DNA of 64,000 bases, taken from Planctomycetota bacterium (GTDB lineage Bacteria; Planctomycetota; UBA1135; GCA-002686595). The position numbers and the translations under genes are program-made. Under the pieces are notes generated by a model. The model had not been told where the DNA came from, searched no databases, and saw nothing but the letters and a program-made list of their open reading frames with translations. Below are positions 1 to 11,345 of the stretch, piece after piece (the first letter of the stretch is position 1; each line of letters begins with the position of its first letter). The stretch is from positions 1 to 64,000 of the forward strand of contig VGZE01000001.1 of NCBI GenBank assembly GCA_016872755.1. The letters are read 5' to 3'.

Positions 1-1832
1 TGGAGCGCGTCGGACCGACGCTTGGCGCCGACAACATCCAGCGCAACATTTGGGCCGGCATCTCCGCCTTCGTCGTCGTGTGCGGATTCATCATCGCGTA
101 CTACCGACTGCTCGGCGTGTTCGCGTCGATCTCGCTCCTGTGCAACGGGGTCCTGCTCCTGGGCGGCATGGCCTTCATGGACGCCACGCTGACGCTGCCC
201 GGCATCGGCGGGATCATCCTGACGATCGGCATGGCGATCGACGCCAACATCCTGATCTTCGACCGCATTCGCGAGGAATCCGAATCGGGCAAGGCGGTCA
301 AGCAGGCGGCCAAGGACGGTTTCGACAAGGCATTCAGCGCGATCTTCGACGGCAACGTGACGACGCTGATCGCCGGCTTCATCCTCTACAACGTCGGCTC
401 GGGCCCGGTGCGCGGCTTCGCCGTCACGCTGTGCATCGGCATCTTCACGACGCTGTTCGCGCAGCTCGTGATCACGCGCGTGCTCGTGCACTACGCGCTC
501 GAGCGCGGCCTCAAGCGCTTCCAGATGGGGCGCTGGATGGCCGACGCGAACTACCAGTTCATGTCGCGCGCGAAGGTCTGCGTGATCGGGTCGACGCTCG
601 TGATCCTGACCGGACTGGGCCTGTTCTTCGCACTGCCGAACAAGGAGCGCTTGGGCATCGAGTTCCTCGGCGGCGGGACGGTCATGCTGCGCACCGAGGA
701 GCCGATGAGCCGGGACGCCGTGCAGGCCGTCGTCTCCAAGATCGATGGCGACATCGGCAGCTCCGAGGTCAAGGCCGTCTCCGAGTCCGCGGTCGGTGAT
801 CGCGGCTACACCGCGTTCCGCATCACGTTCAAGACCGATTCGGATGCCGACGAGTCGGCCCAGGTCGCCGGATTCGAGGCCACCGTGCGCCAGTCGCTGG
901 CCGGCATCCTGCAGCGCGGGCCGGTCGAGATCGAGAAGCTCGACACCGCGGCGACGCCGCCCGCGACGGAGGTGCGCCTGTCCTTCGAGGGACCGCACCT
1001 GGAGGCGGACGTGCAGGCGCGCCTGTCCGCGGTCGCGTTGCTCAAGGACGTCGCGGTCACGCGCGATGCCGATCGTCCGAATCTCCACCACGTCAAGGCG
1101 GTGTTGACCAGCATCCCCGATCAAGCCGACCTGCGCCTGGCGATCGAGAAGGCCTTCCAGTCCGAATCGACGGCGGCCCCGGTCAAGGACTCGTCCGGGA
1201 ACCTGTTCGTGCTGGCCTCGCCGATCGCCGAGTCCGCCACGGTCAGCAAGCAGGTCGTCGGCGAGCTGACGAACAAGGCCATCCTGGCCGTGCTGCTGTC
1301 GCTCTTCGCGATCCTGATCTACGTGCGCGTCCGCTTCGCCGAATACTCGTACGGCTGGGGCGCGATCGTCGCGGTCTTCCACGACGTGCTGATCGCGTTG
1401 GGAGCCTGCGCGGTCGCGTTGCACCTCGACCTCGTGCCCGCCGAGATCAACATCACGATGATCTCGGTCTTCCTGACGATCATCGGCTACTCGATCAACG
1501 ACACGATCGTGATCTTCGACCGCGTGCGCGAGAACCTGCCGCGACTCAAGAAGCCGCTCAGCGAGGTGCTCGACATCTCGATCAACGAGACGCTCTCGCG
1601 CACGATCCTGACCTCGGCGACGGTGTTCCTGTCGGTCGGGATCATGCTGGTGTTCAATTGGGGCACGGGCAACGCGCTCGAAGGCTTCTGCTACGCGATG
1701 CTGGCCGGCATGATCTCGGGCGTCTACTCGACCGTGTACATCGCCAGCCCCGTCGTGCTGTGGCTGGAACGGCGCAGCGAGGCGCGGAAGGCCGCCGAAC
1801 CGCCCAGCGCCACTCCCAGCACGGCGAGCTGA
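1..1832 (+). CDS. secDF: SecD/SecF fusion, protein-export membrane subunit (5' end outside window)
   Basis: Sec translocon accessory subunit that uses the proton-motive force to help pull exported proteins across the inner membrane. The frame is open to the first base and already reads VGPTLGADNIQRN, a SecD signature just before its membrane helices, so the GTG at 78 is internal and the start lies upstream of the window. The SecD half has the helix loop with DANILIFDRIREE. The chain then continues into a SecF half (SKQVVGELTNKAILAVLLSL..., with the second copy INDTIVIFDRVREN and a final helix cluster). SecD and SecF are therefore one polypeptide, as in Bacillus and several other phyla. It ends with a short Ala/Pro/Ser tail. 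The LysM gene follows 10 bases later. Confidence 0.95.
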   Translation, partial: ERVGPTLGADNIQRNIWAGISAFVVVCGFIIAYYRLLGVFASISLLCNGVLLLGGMAFMDATLTLPGIGGIILTIGMAIDANILIFDRIREESESGKAVKQAAKDGFDKAFSAIFDGNVTTLIAGFILYNVGSGPVRGFAVTLCIGIFTTLFAQLVITRVLVHYALERGLKRFQMGRWMADANYQFMSRAKVCVIGSTLVILTGLGLFFALPNKERLGIEFLGGGTVMLRTEEPMSRDAVQAVVSKIDGDIGSSEVKAVSESAVGDRGYTAFRITFKTDSDADESAQVAGFEATVRQSLAGILQRGPVEIEKLDTAATPPATEVRLSFEGPHLEADVQARLSAVALLKDVAVTRDADRPNLHHVKAVLTSIPDQADLRLAIEKAFQSESTAAPVKDSSGNLFVLASPIAESATVSKQVVGELTNKAILAVLLSLFAILIYVRVRFAEYSYGWGAIVAVFHDVLIALGACAVALHLDLVPAEINITMISVFLTIIGYSINDTIVIFDRVRENLPRLKKPLSEVLDISINETLSRTILTSATVFLSVGIMLVFNWGTGNALEGFCYAMLAGMISGVYSTVYIASPVVLWLERRSEARKAAEPPSATPSTAS

Positions 1833-1842
1833 GCGCAGCGGG

Positions 1843-2478
1843 ATGTGCGCCCCTTTCGGGGCGCGGTTCGCGGGCCGCCTCCGCGCGCGAAACTGGCCGC
1901 TGGCCGCCGCGGCCGCTACGATCGCCGGCGTGAGCGGCTGGCCGCTGCGCGTCTCGATCGGTTTGGGCATCCTCGGCTGCCTGTTCGCGCTCGTGTGGCT
2001 GTGGGACGCACGCCTGGACGATGAGCTGCTGCAAGCCCGCGAACGCGAGCGCGCCGCGCTCGGGTTGCAGCGACAGCAAGCCGCGAATGCGGCGGTCGGC
2101 ACGTCCAGCGCGGTGCTGATCGGCCGGCCCGCCGGCGGCGCGCTGCGGCCGCCGAAGCCGGCGCACGAGCCCGGCTCGCCCTCCCCGGCAGCGCCTCCCG
2201 CGCCCGTGCTGCCGCAGCAGCAGCAACAACCGCAGCCGCAGGGAGAGGTGCAGCCGCAGTCCTCCGCGTCGACCCCAACGGTCGCGCCGACACCGCCGAC
2301 CGCTCCCCTCGATGCGCGCTGGACCGTCGAGGCGGGGCAGACGCTGTACTCGATCGTGCGCCGCCACTACGGCCGAGCCGACCGGCAGTTGCTCGATCTC
2401 GTCGCGCGCCACAACAAGCTCGCCGATCCGTCGCAACTGAGCGCCGGACAGCTGCTCGCGCTGCCGCCGGCGCCGTAG
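1843..2478 (+). CDS. LysM-domain membrane-anchored protein
   Basis: Probably an envelope protein that binds peptidoglycan-like glycans. One hydrophobic segment (VSIGLGILGCLFALVWLW) is followed by a Pro/Gln-rich linker with a QQQQQ run. A single C-terminal LysM domain (WTVEAGQTLYSIVRRHYG through LSAGQLLALPP) ends the protein. The ATG at 1843 gives 211 residues. An in-frame GTG at 1930 would put the hydrophobic segment directly at the N terminus as a signal anchor and is a credible alternative; neither has a clear Shine-Dalgarno. It lies just downstream of secDF in the same direction. No catalytic domain is visible. Confidence 0.75.
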   Translation: MCAPFGARFAGRLRARNWPLAAAAATIAGVSGWPLRVSIGLGILGCLFALVWLWDARLDDELLQARERERAALGLQRQQAANAAVGTSSAVLIGRPAGGALRPPKPAHEPGSPSPAAPPAPVLPQQQQQPQPQGEVQPQSSASTPTVAPTPPTAPLDARWTVEAGQTLYSIVRRHYGRADRQLLDLVARHNKLADPSQLSAGQLLALPPAP

Positions 2479-2508
2479 CCTGCGCGCGCCGCCGGCTTGC
2501 CCGCTGCG

Positions 2509-3873
2509 TCAGGCCTCGGCCGGCGCGCACCACCAGCGCTCGCCGTCGACGAACTCCGGCCCGTGCTCGCGCGGCGCCCGCAGCGAGCGCACCTCGCCCC
2601 CGCTCGCTTCTATGTCGCGCAGCAACTGGCCCGAGGACGGGTGCAGCTTCAATTCCAGGCACAGGCCCTGCTCGGCGACCTTCTCGGCCAGCACGACCGC
2701 CTCGGCGCGCAGCCGCGCCAGCTCGCGCCCGGCACGGAACGGGACGACCACCTCGACGATCGCCGAGCGCGCATCGAGCCGCGCCATCACGACCTTGGCC
2801 AGCGTGTCGAGCCCGCGGCCGCTGCGCGCGGACACGCGCACGACCTCCTGTTCGGTGCCGAGCAGGCGCTCACCCACCGGATGGGATGGGTCGAGCCGAT
2901 CCACCTTGTTCAGCACGAGCACGTCGGCGGGTCGCAGCCGACCGGCCTCGCGCAGCACCGACTCGACCGCTTCCACCTGCGCGACCACGTCGGGGTGCGA
3001 GGCGTCGGCGACGTGCAGCAGCAGATCGACCGAAAGCGCCTCCTCCAAGGTCGCGTGGAAGGACGCGACCAGGTGGTGCGGCAGGCGCTGCAGGAAACCG
3101 ACCGTATCGGAGAGCAGCACCTTGCGCCCATCCGGCAGTTGCCACGCGCGCGTGCGTGTGTCGAGCGTCGCGAACAACATGTCGGCGGCGAGCTCGCTCG
3201 CCCCGGTCAGGCGATTCAGCAAGGTCGACTTGCCCGCATTCGTGTAACCGACCAATCCGACGGTGAATTGCCCGGCGCGCAGGCGCACCTGCCGGCGCGT
3301 GCGCTGCTCGATCTCCGACAGCTCCTCGCGCAGTGCCTGGATGCGCTTGCGGATCAGGCGCTTGTCGGTCTCGAGCTGGGTCTCGCCCGGGCCGCGCATG
3401 CCGATGCCGCCTTCGAAGCGCTCGAGGTGCGTCCACATGCGCTTCAGCCGCGGCAACTGGTACTCGGTCTGCGCGAGCTCGACCTGCAGGCGCGCCTGCT
3501 TGGTGGCCGCGCGGCGAGCGAAGATGTCGAGGATCAGCTCGGAGCGATCGACGACGCGCAGGCTCCAGGCCTTCTCCAGATTGCGCGCCTGTCCCGGCGT
3601 GAGGTCGTTGTCGACGACGATCGCGTCCGGATGGAACTCGCGTGCCGCCTCGAGCACCTCCTGCACCTTGCCCTTGCCGAGCAGCGTGGCCGAATCCGCG
3701 CGCTCGCGCCGCTGCAGCACGGCGGGACCCACGACCTCGCAGCCGGCCGCGGCCGCCAACCCGCGCGCCTCCGACAGGGCGCCGTCGTGCTCTTCGGTCT
3801 GCCCCGGCAGCAGCACACCGCAGACCAGCACGCGTTCGCGCTCGCGCTGCGTCGGATGTCCTGAGCGTTTCAT
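2509..3873 (-). CDS. hflX: HflX-family ribosome-associated GTPase
   Basis: GTPase that binds the 50S subunit; in characterised bacteria it splits stalled or heat-damaged ribosomes. The N-terminal HflX domain is followed by a helical linker (MRGPGETQLETDKR is a family hallmark) and a G domain with G1 GYTNAGKSTLLN, G3 DTVGFLQRLPHHL and G4 NKVD. 454 residues, normal length. The frame stays open for about 650 bases further upstream, but that part overlaps nadB. The start chosen is the ATG at 3873 (MKRSGHPTQRERER), where family similarity begins. It lies 104 bases downstream of nadB on the same strand and may be co-transcribed with it. Confidence 0.93.
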   Translation of the reverse strand: MKRSGHPTQRERERVLVCGVLLPGQTEEHDGALSEARGLAAAAGCEVVGPAVLQRRERADSATLLGKGKVQEVLEAAREFHPDAIVVDNDLTPGQARNLEKAWSLRVVDRSELILDIFARRAATKQARLQVELAQTEYQLPRLKRMWTHLERFEGGIGMRGPGETQLETDKRLIRKRIQALREELSEIEQRTRRQVRLRAGQFTVGLVGYTNAGKSTLLNRLTGASELAADMLFATLDTRTRAWQLPDGRKVLLSDTVGFLQRLPHHLVASFHATLEEALSVDLLLHVADASHPDVVAQVEAVESVLREAGRLRPADVLVLNKVDRLDPSHPVGERLLGTEQEVVRVSARSGRGLDTLAKVVMARLDARSAIVEVVVPFRAGRELARLRAEAVVLAEKVAEQGLCLELKLHPSSGQLLRDIEASGGEVRSLRAPREHGPEFVDGERWWCAPAEA

Positions 3874-3977
3874 CGCTCGCGCCGGCCGTAAAGGGCGGCG
3901 GCGGACGGCGGCGGAAGGCGATGCATGCGCGGATTCGATCGTACCAGCAGCAGCGGAGTCGTGCGCGGCGGGCGAGC

Positions 3978-5663
3978 TCAGGCCACCGGCAGGGGCGCGC
4001 CCACCGGCGTGCGCTGGATCCGAGTGCCGACGATCGAGGCTCCCTCGATGTTGGCGATCTGCTGCGTGTGCACGCGCCAGGCGGGGTCGCGCTCGGGGAA
4101 GTCCGTGCGCTGGTGGACGCCGCGCGATTCCTGGCGCGCGATCGCGCCCTGGGTCGCCAGGCGCGCCACGCACAGCATGTTGAGCAGCTCGCAGGTCTCG
4201 ATGGTCACCGGAGCCAGCTCCTCGACCGCGCGCGACCACAGCTCGATCTTCTGCAGCGCGTCCGCCATCGCCTGAGCGTCGCGCGTGACGCCCATCTGGC
4301 GCCACATCAGCGATTTGAGCGAATAGGTCACGTCGACCAGGTTGACGTGGAAACCGGCGGACTCGCGCGCGCTGCGCCCCTTCGCGATGCTCGGCAGCAC
4401 CGGCGCGCGCGCGCCGTCGGCCGCGCGGGCGATGCGCTCGCCGAGGGCGCGCCCGAGCACCAGCCCTTCGAGCAGCGAATTCGACCCCATGCGATTGGCG
4501 CCGTGCAGTCCGCTGCTGGCGCATTCGCCGACGGCCGACAGTCCGGGAATGCTCGTGCGCGCCTCGCGGTCCACGGCCAGTCCGCCGACCATGTAGTGCG
4601 CGCCCGGCCGCACCGGAATCGCGTCGCGCGCGATGTCGATGCCGAAGAAGCGGCAGATCGTGCTGATGCCGGGGAAGAGCGTATGCGGATCGGTCGAGAG
4701 CTCGCGCAGGTCCAGGTACACGCTCGTGTCACCGGTCGCAACCATGCGATCGAACACCGCGCGGCTGACGACATCGCGCGGCGCCAGCTCGGCGTCGCGG
4801 TGGTAGTCGGGCATGAAGCGCTTGCCGTGGCGGTCGCGCAGCACGCCGCCGGCGCCGCGCACGACCTCGCTGATCAACACGCGCGCGGCCCCCGCGATGT
4901 ACAGGCAGGTCGGGTGGAATTGGAAGAACTCGAGGTCGCGCACGGCCGCGCCGGCCCGGAAGCCGAGCGCGACGCCGTCTCCGGTCGCGATGACCGGATT
5001 GGTGGTCTCGCGATAGAGCTGTCCGGCACCGCCGGTCGCGAGCACGACCTCGCGCGCGAGGAAACCGACCGCGCGGCGGTCCTGGTCGAGCACGACCGCT
5101 CCGCAAGCACGCCCGGCCTCGCAGGACAGGATGTCGGCGACGAAGCTGCGCAGGAACACGTGGATGCCCGGTTGGCGCTGCACCGCCTCGGCGAGCGCCC
5201 GCTGGATCTCGGCGCCCGTCGAGTCCCCGCCGGCATGCAGGATGCGCGCGTGGGCATGCCCGCCCTCGCGGGACAATTCGAGCTCGCCGGCGCGGCCGCG
5301 ATCGAACTTCGCGCCGAGCTCGATCAGGAATTCGACGCCGCTCGGGCCGCCGGCGACCACGGCCTCGACGACGTCTTCCTCGCACAGCTCGCAACCGACC
5401 TCGAGGGTGTCGCGCACGTGCGAGGCGAAGGAGTCGGACGGCCCCAGGACCGTGGCCAGGCCGCCCTTGGCATGCCACGTGTTGCTGACATCAAGATCGC
5501 TCTTGGCGAGCAGCGCGACCCGCGCGCCCCGCCGAGCCGCCTCGATCGCCGTCGCGCAGCCCGCGATCCCGGCCCCCACGACCAGAACGTCGAAGTGGTA
5601 GAGCGGGACGGTCCGGGGGTCGAATCCCGCGAGCCAGCGCTGCATGGGGTGCTGTTGCGCCAA
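3978..5663 (-). CDS. nadB: L-aspartate oxidase
   Basis: First step of de novo NAD synthesis: FAD-dependent oxidation of L-aspartate to iminoaspartate, which quinolinate synthase NadA uses (not in this window). The N-terminal dinucleotide fold VVGAGIAGCATAIEAARRG (about residues 28-46), the substrate-loop motif HAKGGLATVL and the capping-domain stretch HRDAELAPRDVVSRAVF place it in the NadB/SdhA flavoprotein family. The ending lacks the long C-terminal domain of SdhA, which argues for NadB. 561 residues from a TTG at 5663; an ATG at 5645 six codons later is equally possible. A copy of the palindromic repeat (5687) begins 23 bases upstream of the start. Confidence 0.9.
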   Translation of the reverse strand: MAQQHPMQRWLAGFDPRTVPLYHFDVLVVGAGIAGCATAIEAARRGARVALLAKSDLDVSNTWHAKGGLATVLGPSDSFASHVRDTLEVGCELCEEDVVEAVVAGGPSGVEFLIELGAKFDRGRAGELELSREGGHAHARILHAGGDSTGAEIQRALAEAVQRQPGIHVFLRSFVADILSCEAGRACGAVVLDQDRRAVGFLAREVVLATGGAGQLYRETTNPVIATGDGVALGFRAGAAVRDLEFFQFHPTCLYIAGAARVLISEVVRGAGGVLRDRHGKRFMPDYHRDAELAPRDVVSRAVFDRMVATGDTSVYLDLRELSTDPHTLFPGISTICRFFGIDIARDAIPVRPGAHYMVGGLAVDREARTSIPGLSAVGECASSGLHGANRMGSNSLLEGLVLGRALGERIARAADGARAPVLPSIAKGRSARESAGFHVNLVDVTYSLKSLMWRQMGVTRDAQAMADALQKIELWSRAVEELAPVTIETCELLNMLCVARLATQGAIARQESRGVHQRTDFPERDPAWRVHTQQIANIEGASIVGTRIQRTPVGAPLPVA

Positions 5664-5686
5664 GGAGAAACGCCAATGCTATCAAC

Positions 5687-5795
5687 GGATCTTGGCCGGG
5701 TTGGCTCCGCGAACCCGAGGGAGGGCGGGATCGAGGGTCCGCCTGTATGGGTTCGTGTGTGGGTTCGTGCGAGCCAGCCGCCGGCGTGAGTGGGC
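5687..5795. repeat. Dispersed palindromic repeat, degenerate copy C
   Basis: The left arm at 5687-5711 matches the arms of the copies at 5858 and 27957 at about 21 of 25 positions (core TTGGCCGGGTTGGCTCCGCG). The expected right arm, about 80 bases further on, is eroded: only GCGAGCCAGCC near 5769 resembles it. The overall span of roughly 109 bp equals that of the two good copies. It sits in the 5' region of nadB. The right boundary is uncertain. Confidence 0.5.
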
Positions 5796-5857
5796 TGACG
5801 GCGCCTGAGCCGGCGCGGCCTGGCTCGTAGCACACCCACGGCACTTTCGCAGCCCAA

Positions 5858-5969
5858 GGACCCTGGCTTGGTTGACTGCGCGCCGACGCGAAAGACCCCA
5901 CCGCTGGGGGCCGTCGTGGTCGAACTACCCCCGTCGGTCGTGGACGCGCAGTCAACCGGGCCAAGGTCC
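5858..5969. repeat. Dispersed palindromic repeat, copy A
   Basis: Two 25-base inverted arms, 5858-5882 and 5945-5969, pair at 22 of 25 positions; the arm core is GGTTGACTGCGCG. The 62-base interior is not shared with the other copies apart from being rich in GACCCC/GGGG runs. It lies between nadB and the lexA operon, about 70 bases upstream of the putative promoter at 6040. As RNA it would form a long hairpin. No open reading frame or transposase is associated. Confidence 0.8.
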
Positions 5970-6000
5970 GCCGAGCGCCATCAGGGAGCCACACAGGGGC

Positions 6001-6015
6001 GTCACGAAGGGTGAC
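6001..6015. promoter_or_regulatory. Short inverted repeat upstream of lexA operon
   Basis: GTCAC-GAAGG-GTGAC, a dyad with 5-base arms, lies 25 bases upstream of the putative -35 box at 6040. It could be an operator for the small gene/lexA pair. LexA sites are not conserved across phyla, so assigning it to LexA is only a guess. Confidence 0.25.
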
Positions 6016-6039
6016 CCTAACATTTCCCTGATTTTGCTC

Positions 6040-6068
6040 TTGTTCTGGTCGGCCACAGCCGGTAGATT
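6040..6068 (+). promoter_or_regulatory. Putative sigma70-type promoter of the 6192-lexA pair
   Basis: TTGTTC (6040-6045) and TAGATT (6063-6068) with exactly 17 bases between them, each 4/6 to consensus. They fall in a locally AT-richer stretch, about 120 bases before the first start codon. Predicted by eye only. Confidence 0.35.
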
Positions 6069-6191
6069 CGCCTTCTGTTCGGAGCCAGGGGCCCTTTCCT
6101 CCTCCCCCAGGACCCCTGGCTTCCGAGCATCCCAACACAGGCACCGGACACCAGGCACCGGGCCTTCGGCACTGGAAGTGAGGCACCGGAC

Positions 6192-6605
6192 ATGAAACCC
6201 ACCATCCTGATCGAACGCGCCACTCATCCGATCGGCACCTCGCCTCGGCGAGCGGCGGCCACCGCCTTCCGCCCCCTCACGGATTCCGGCGCGTCAACGC
6301 ACCGTACGCCTGAAGATGGCCCTGGACTCGGGAACCTGTCCGCCCAACGCGAACGGAACCTTGCCTTCCGCGCCGACCTGGGAAGCCAACTCTCGCGCCA
6401 GCGGCGCCTGACTCCCTCCGTTCGCCGGACTGCTCAACCAGCGCCGGCCCGGCGTGCGCCCTCGACCGATTGCGAACCGCGCGGCGGACTCGCAGGGCAG
6501 CCTGAAAGAGCCCGCTTTCACCGACGGCTCCAGCAGGTGGTGGACAATCCGCTGCTCTCCCTGCTCTTCTTTTCCTCGCTGATCGCCATGACCTTCCTCG
6601 TTTGA
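6192..6605 (+). CDS. Hypothetical protein with C-terminal membrane tail, upstream of lexA
   Basis: 137 residues, no recognised family. The first 115 residues are Arg/Pro/Ala-rich and look disordered. The last about 18 residues are strongly hydrophobic (NPLLSLLFFSSLIAMTFLV) and end almost at the stop codon, the layout of a tail-anchored membrane protein. lexA starts 25 bases after its stop, with only one plausible promoter upstream of both, so an operon is likely. In other phyla, genes next to lexA (sulA, yneA, divS types) encode small membrane or soluble inhibitors of division, so an SOS role is possible but not shown. The shadow frames on the other strand are also open, which lowers certainty that it is a gene. 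Confidence 0.5.
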   Translation: MKPTILIERATHPIGTSPRRAAATAFRPLTDSGASTHRTPEDGPGLGNLSAQRERNLAFRADLGSQLSRQRRLTPSVRRTAQPAPARRAPSTDCEPRGGLAGQPERARFHRRLQQVVDNPLLSLLFFSSLIAMTFLV

Positions 6606-6630
6606 AGGAACCCAAGGCCGCAAGCACCCC

Positions 6631-7269
6631 ATGTCCGCCCCCCCACTGACCAAGCGTCAACGGCAGATCCTGGATTTCTACATCGGCTACTGCCGCGAGC
6701 AGCGCATGTCGCCGACACTCGACGAAGTCGCACAGCACTTCGGGGTGAACAGGGTCACGATCTTCGGGCATGTCGCCGAGCTCGAGAAGAAGGGCCTTCT
6801 CAATCGATCCGGGCGCAACATCAGCCGAGGACTATCACCAGTCCCAGCTCCCCTGGATTCGACGCCACCCGAGACCAGTTCCGGTCCGGATCTCTCCACG
6901 CTCCGCATCGTGGGCACGATCGCGGCAGGAGCACCGATCGAGGCGCTCGAAACCCCTCAGGACGTCAATTGGACGGAGCTCTTCCCGAGCAACCGCGACA
7001 TCTACCTATTGCGTGTCCGTGGGGACTCGATGATCGAAGACCACATCCAGGACGGCGACCTGGTCGTCATCGACCGCCGGCAGAACGCGCGTGATGGGGA
7101 GACCGTGGTTGCGGTCCTTCCAGGCGAAGAAGCAACCTTGAAACGGCTCTACCGCGAAGGCGGTCGATATCGCCTGCAGCCGGCGAACAGCAACCTCGAA
7201 CCGCGCATTGTCGACGAGCTCGAGATCCGCGGGGTTCTGATCGGTGTCCTGCGCTCGGTGAGTCACTAG
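6631..7269 (+). CDS. lexA: LexA repressor (SOS response regulator, self-cleaving)
   Basis: Represses SOS genes until RecA-ssDNA triggers autoproteolysis. The N-terminal winged helix (about residues 1-70) includes LTKRQRQILDFYIGYC and SPTLDEVAQHFGVNRVTIFG. The C-terminal S24 peptidase domain has the cleavage bond Ala99-Gly100 in TIAAGAPIE, the nucleophile Ser133 (GDSMIED) and the general base Lys171 (EATLKRLYRE). All key residues are present, so it should be cleavable. 212 residues, standard length. Its recognition helix differs from E. coli LexA, so the target operator cannot be predicted from that model. Cotranscription with the upstream small membrane-tailed protein is likely. Confidence 0.93.
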   Translation: MSAPPLTKRQRQILDFYIGYCREQRMSPTLDEVAQHFGVNRVTIFGHVAELEKKGLLNRSGRNISRGLSPVPAPLDSTPPETSSGPDLSTLRIVGTIAAGAPIEALETPQDVNWTELFPSNRDIYLLRVRGDSMIEDHIQDGDLVVIDRRQNARDGETVVAVLPGEEATLKRLYREGGRYRLQPANSNLEPRIVDELEIRGVLIGVLRSVSH

Positions 7270-7405
7270 TTGGCCCAATGAGCCAAGAGTTGGCTCGGCA
7301 TACCGTTTGTTAGCCGCGGACGTCAGGGCAAACCGGTCCTGCGGCCGCTGCTAGTTCCCCGCGCAGCGAGCGAGCACCCGCCGGACGGAGTTCCCGACCA
7401 CTGGG

Positions 7406-7521
7406 CTCCACCACTGGCCCCGATCCAAGGCTCCACCTCGCGGCTCCACATCGGGGCCTCACCTCCGGGCCCCATCCCCGACCTCCACCTCGCGTCTCCA
7501 CCTCGCGTCTCCACCTCGATG
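7406..7521. repeat. 13-bp degenerate tandem repeat (about 9 units)
   Basis: Nine consecutive units of period 13 (one is 12 long), best consensus CTCCACCTCGCGT. The last three units are nearly identical; units in the middle have drifted. It lies between lexA and the terminator of the rRNA operon, in a 350-base stretch where no gene is supported. Confidence 0.75.
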
Positions 7522-7620
7522 AAACGCACTCGCAGCCAAGCGACGCCGCAGCTCGCCGACCGAGACGATCACAGGGACGCTCACAGGCTCGAGTCGTGAG
7601 CGGATGCCAGGCCCGTGGCC

Positions 7621-7649
7621 AAAAAAAAAGCCCACCCCGAAGGGTGGGC
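7621..7649 (-). terminator. Intrinsic terminator of the rRNA operon
   Basis: On the minus strand an 8-bp perfect stem GCCCACCC/GGGTGGGC with a TTCG loop (7630-7649) is followed by nine consecutive T residues (7629-7621). It lies just after the 5S gene. Textbook rho-independent terminator. Confidence 0.93.
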
Positions 7650-7657
7650 CTGAGAGA

Positions 7658-7763
7658 CCCCGGCAATACCTACTTTCTCGCAATGCAATATCATCGGCGG
7701 CTTCTGCTTGACGACCGTGTTCGGGATGGGAACGGGTATTGCCAGAAGCCTATAGTCACCGGG
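7658..7763 (-). rRNA. rrf: 5S ribosomal RNA
   Basis: The minus strand begins CCCGGTGACTATAGG and ends GGTATTGCCGGG, which pair as helix I. The internal CCCATCCCGAACACGG is the conserved 5S loop B/C region. The length of about 106 nt is shorter than the usual 115-120 and matches the reduced 5S described for planctomycetes. Last gene of the operon before the terminator. Confidence 0.88.
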
Positions 7764-7921
7764 AGTACGGGACTCCGGAGCCGCACGAGGTGCGAGCTCC
7801 GGAGTTGAATGAAGGTGGATCGAGTCACAATCAGAAAGAACGCAGACGCAATCTGTCTTTCCGATGGTTGCAGCGGGCTCGTCGGCAAAGCCGATGAGCG
7901 GGATCTGCAAGCATGGAAAAG

Positions 7922-10890
<2,969 letters not shown>

Positions 10891-10943
10891 CTTGTGCTCG
10901 ATTGCGAGATTGCATTCGTTGTGATTGCTTTCCCGATCCACCT

Positions 10944-10958
10944 TGTTTTCAAAGAACG
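10944..10958 (-). promoter_or_regulatory. boxA-like antitermination element before 23S
   Basis: The minus strand reads GTTCTTTGAAAACAAG, close to the boxA consensus (TGCTCTTTAACA type), between tRNA-Ala and 23S. A similar element precedes 16S at 13311. Such boxA copies recruit NusB/NusE in rRNA antitermination. Confidence 0.5.
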
Positions 10959-11093
10959 TTGGCCTCCAAAAGGAGGCGAGACCTTGTTCAGCCGAGCTGT
11001 GCGCGAAGGCTTTGACCGCATCGTTTGGCGGCAACGCGGTGATGTGCGCAGGAGGATGCGTCGCGCCAGGCGACGGGATGAGATCCTCGCAAG

Positions 11094-11169
11094 TGGTGGA
11101 GGCGAAGGGACTCGAACCCTCGACCCCATGGTTGCAAACCATGTGCTCTACCAACTGAGCTACGCCCCC
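11094..11169 (-). tRNA. alaT: tRNA-Ala (TGC)
   Basis: 76 nt including an encoded CCA. The acceptor stem is GGGGGCG/CGCCTCC and the D-arm AGCTCAGTTGGTAGAGC. The anticodon loop has TGC (ATGGTTTGCAACCAT) and the T-loop is GTTCGAGTC. Standard spacer tRNA between 16S and 23S. Confidence 0.97.
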
Positions 11170-11268
11170 GCGTGGATGACCCCTCTTAGGAGGGAGCAAC
11201 CTTGGAAAAGGATGGCAGTAGCTCGAGAGCAGACAGGCGACGAGTTCGCGACCGTTGCACCTGGAAGA

Positions 11269-11345
11269 TGGTGGGCCTGGTTGGACTTGAACCAATGACC
11301 TCCCGCTTATCAGGCGGACGCTCTAACCAACTGAGCTACAGGCCC
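11269..11345 (-). tRNA. ileT: tRNA-Ile (GAT)
   Basis: 77 nt including an encoded CCA. It starts GGGCCTGTAGCTCAG, has the anticodon loop CTGATAA (GAT) and the T-arm GGTTCAAGTCC. It lies between 16S and tRNA-Ala, the common bacterial order. Confidence 0.97.

Noticed and set aside
7310-7900. Small minus-strand frames between lexA and 23S
   Set aside because: They run through the minisatellite, the terminator and 5S; no protein features.
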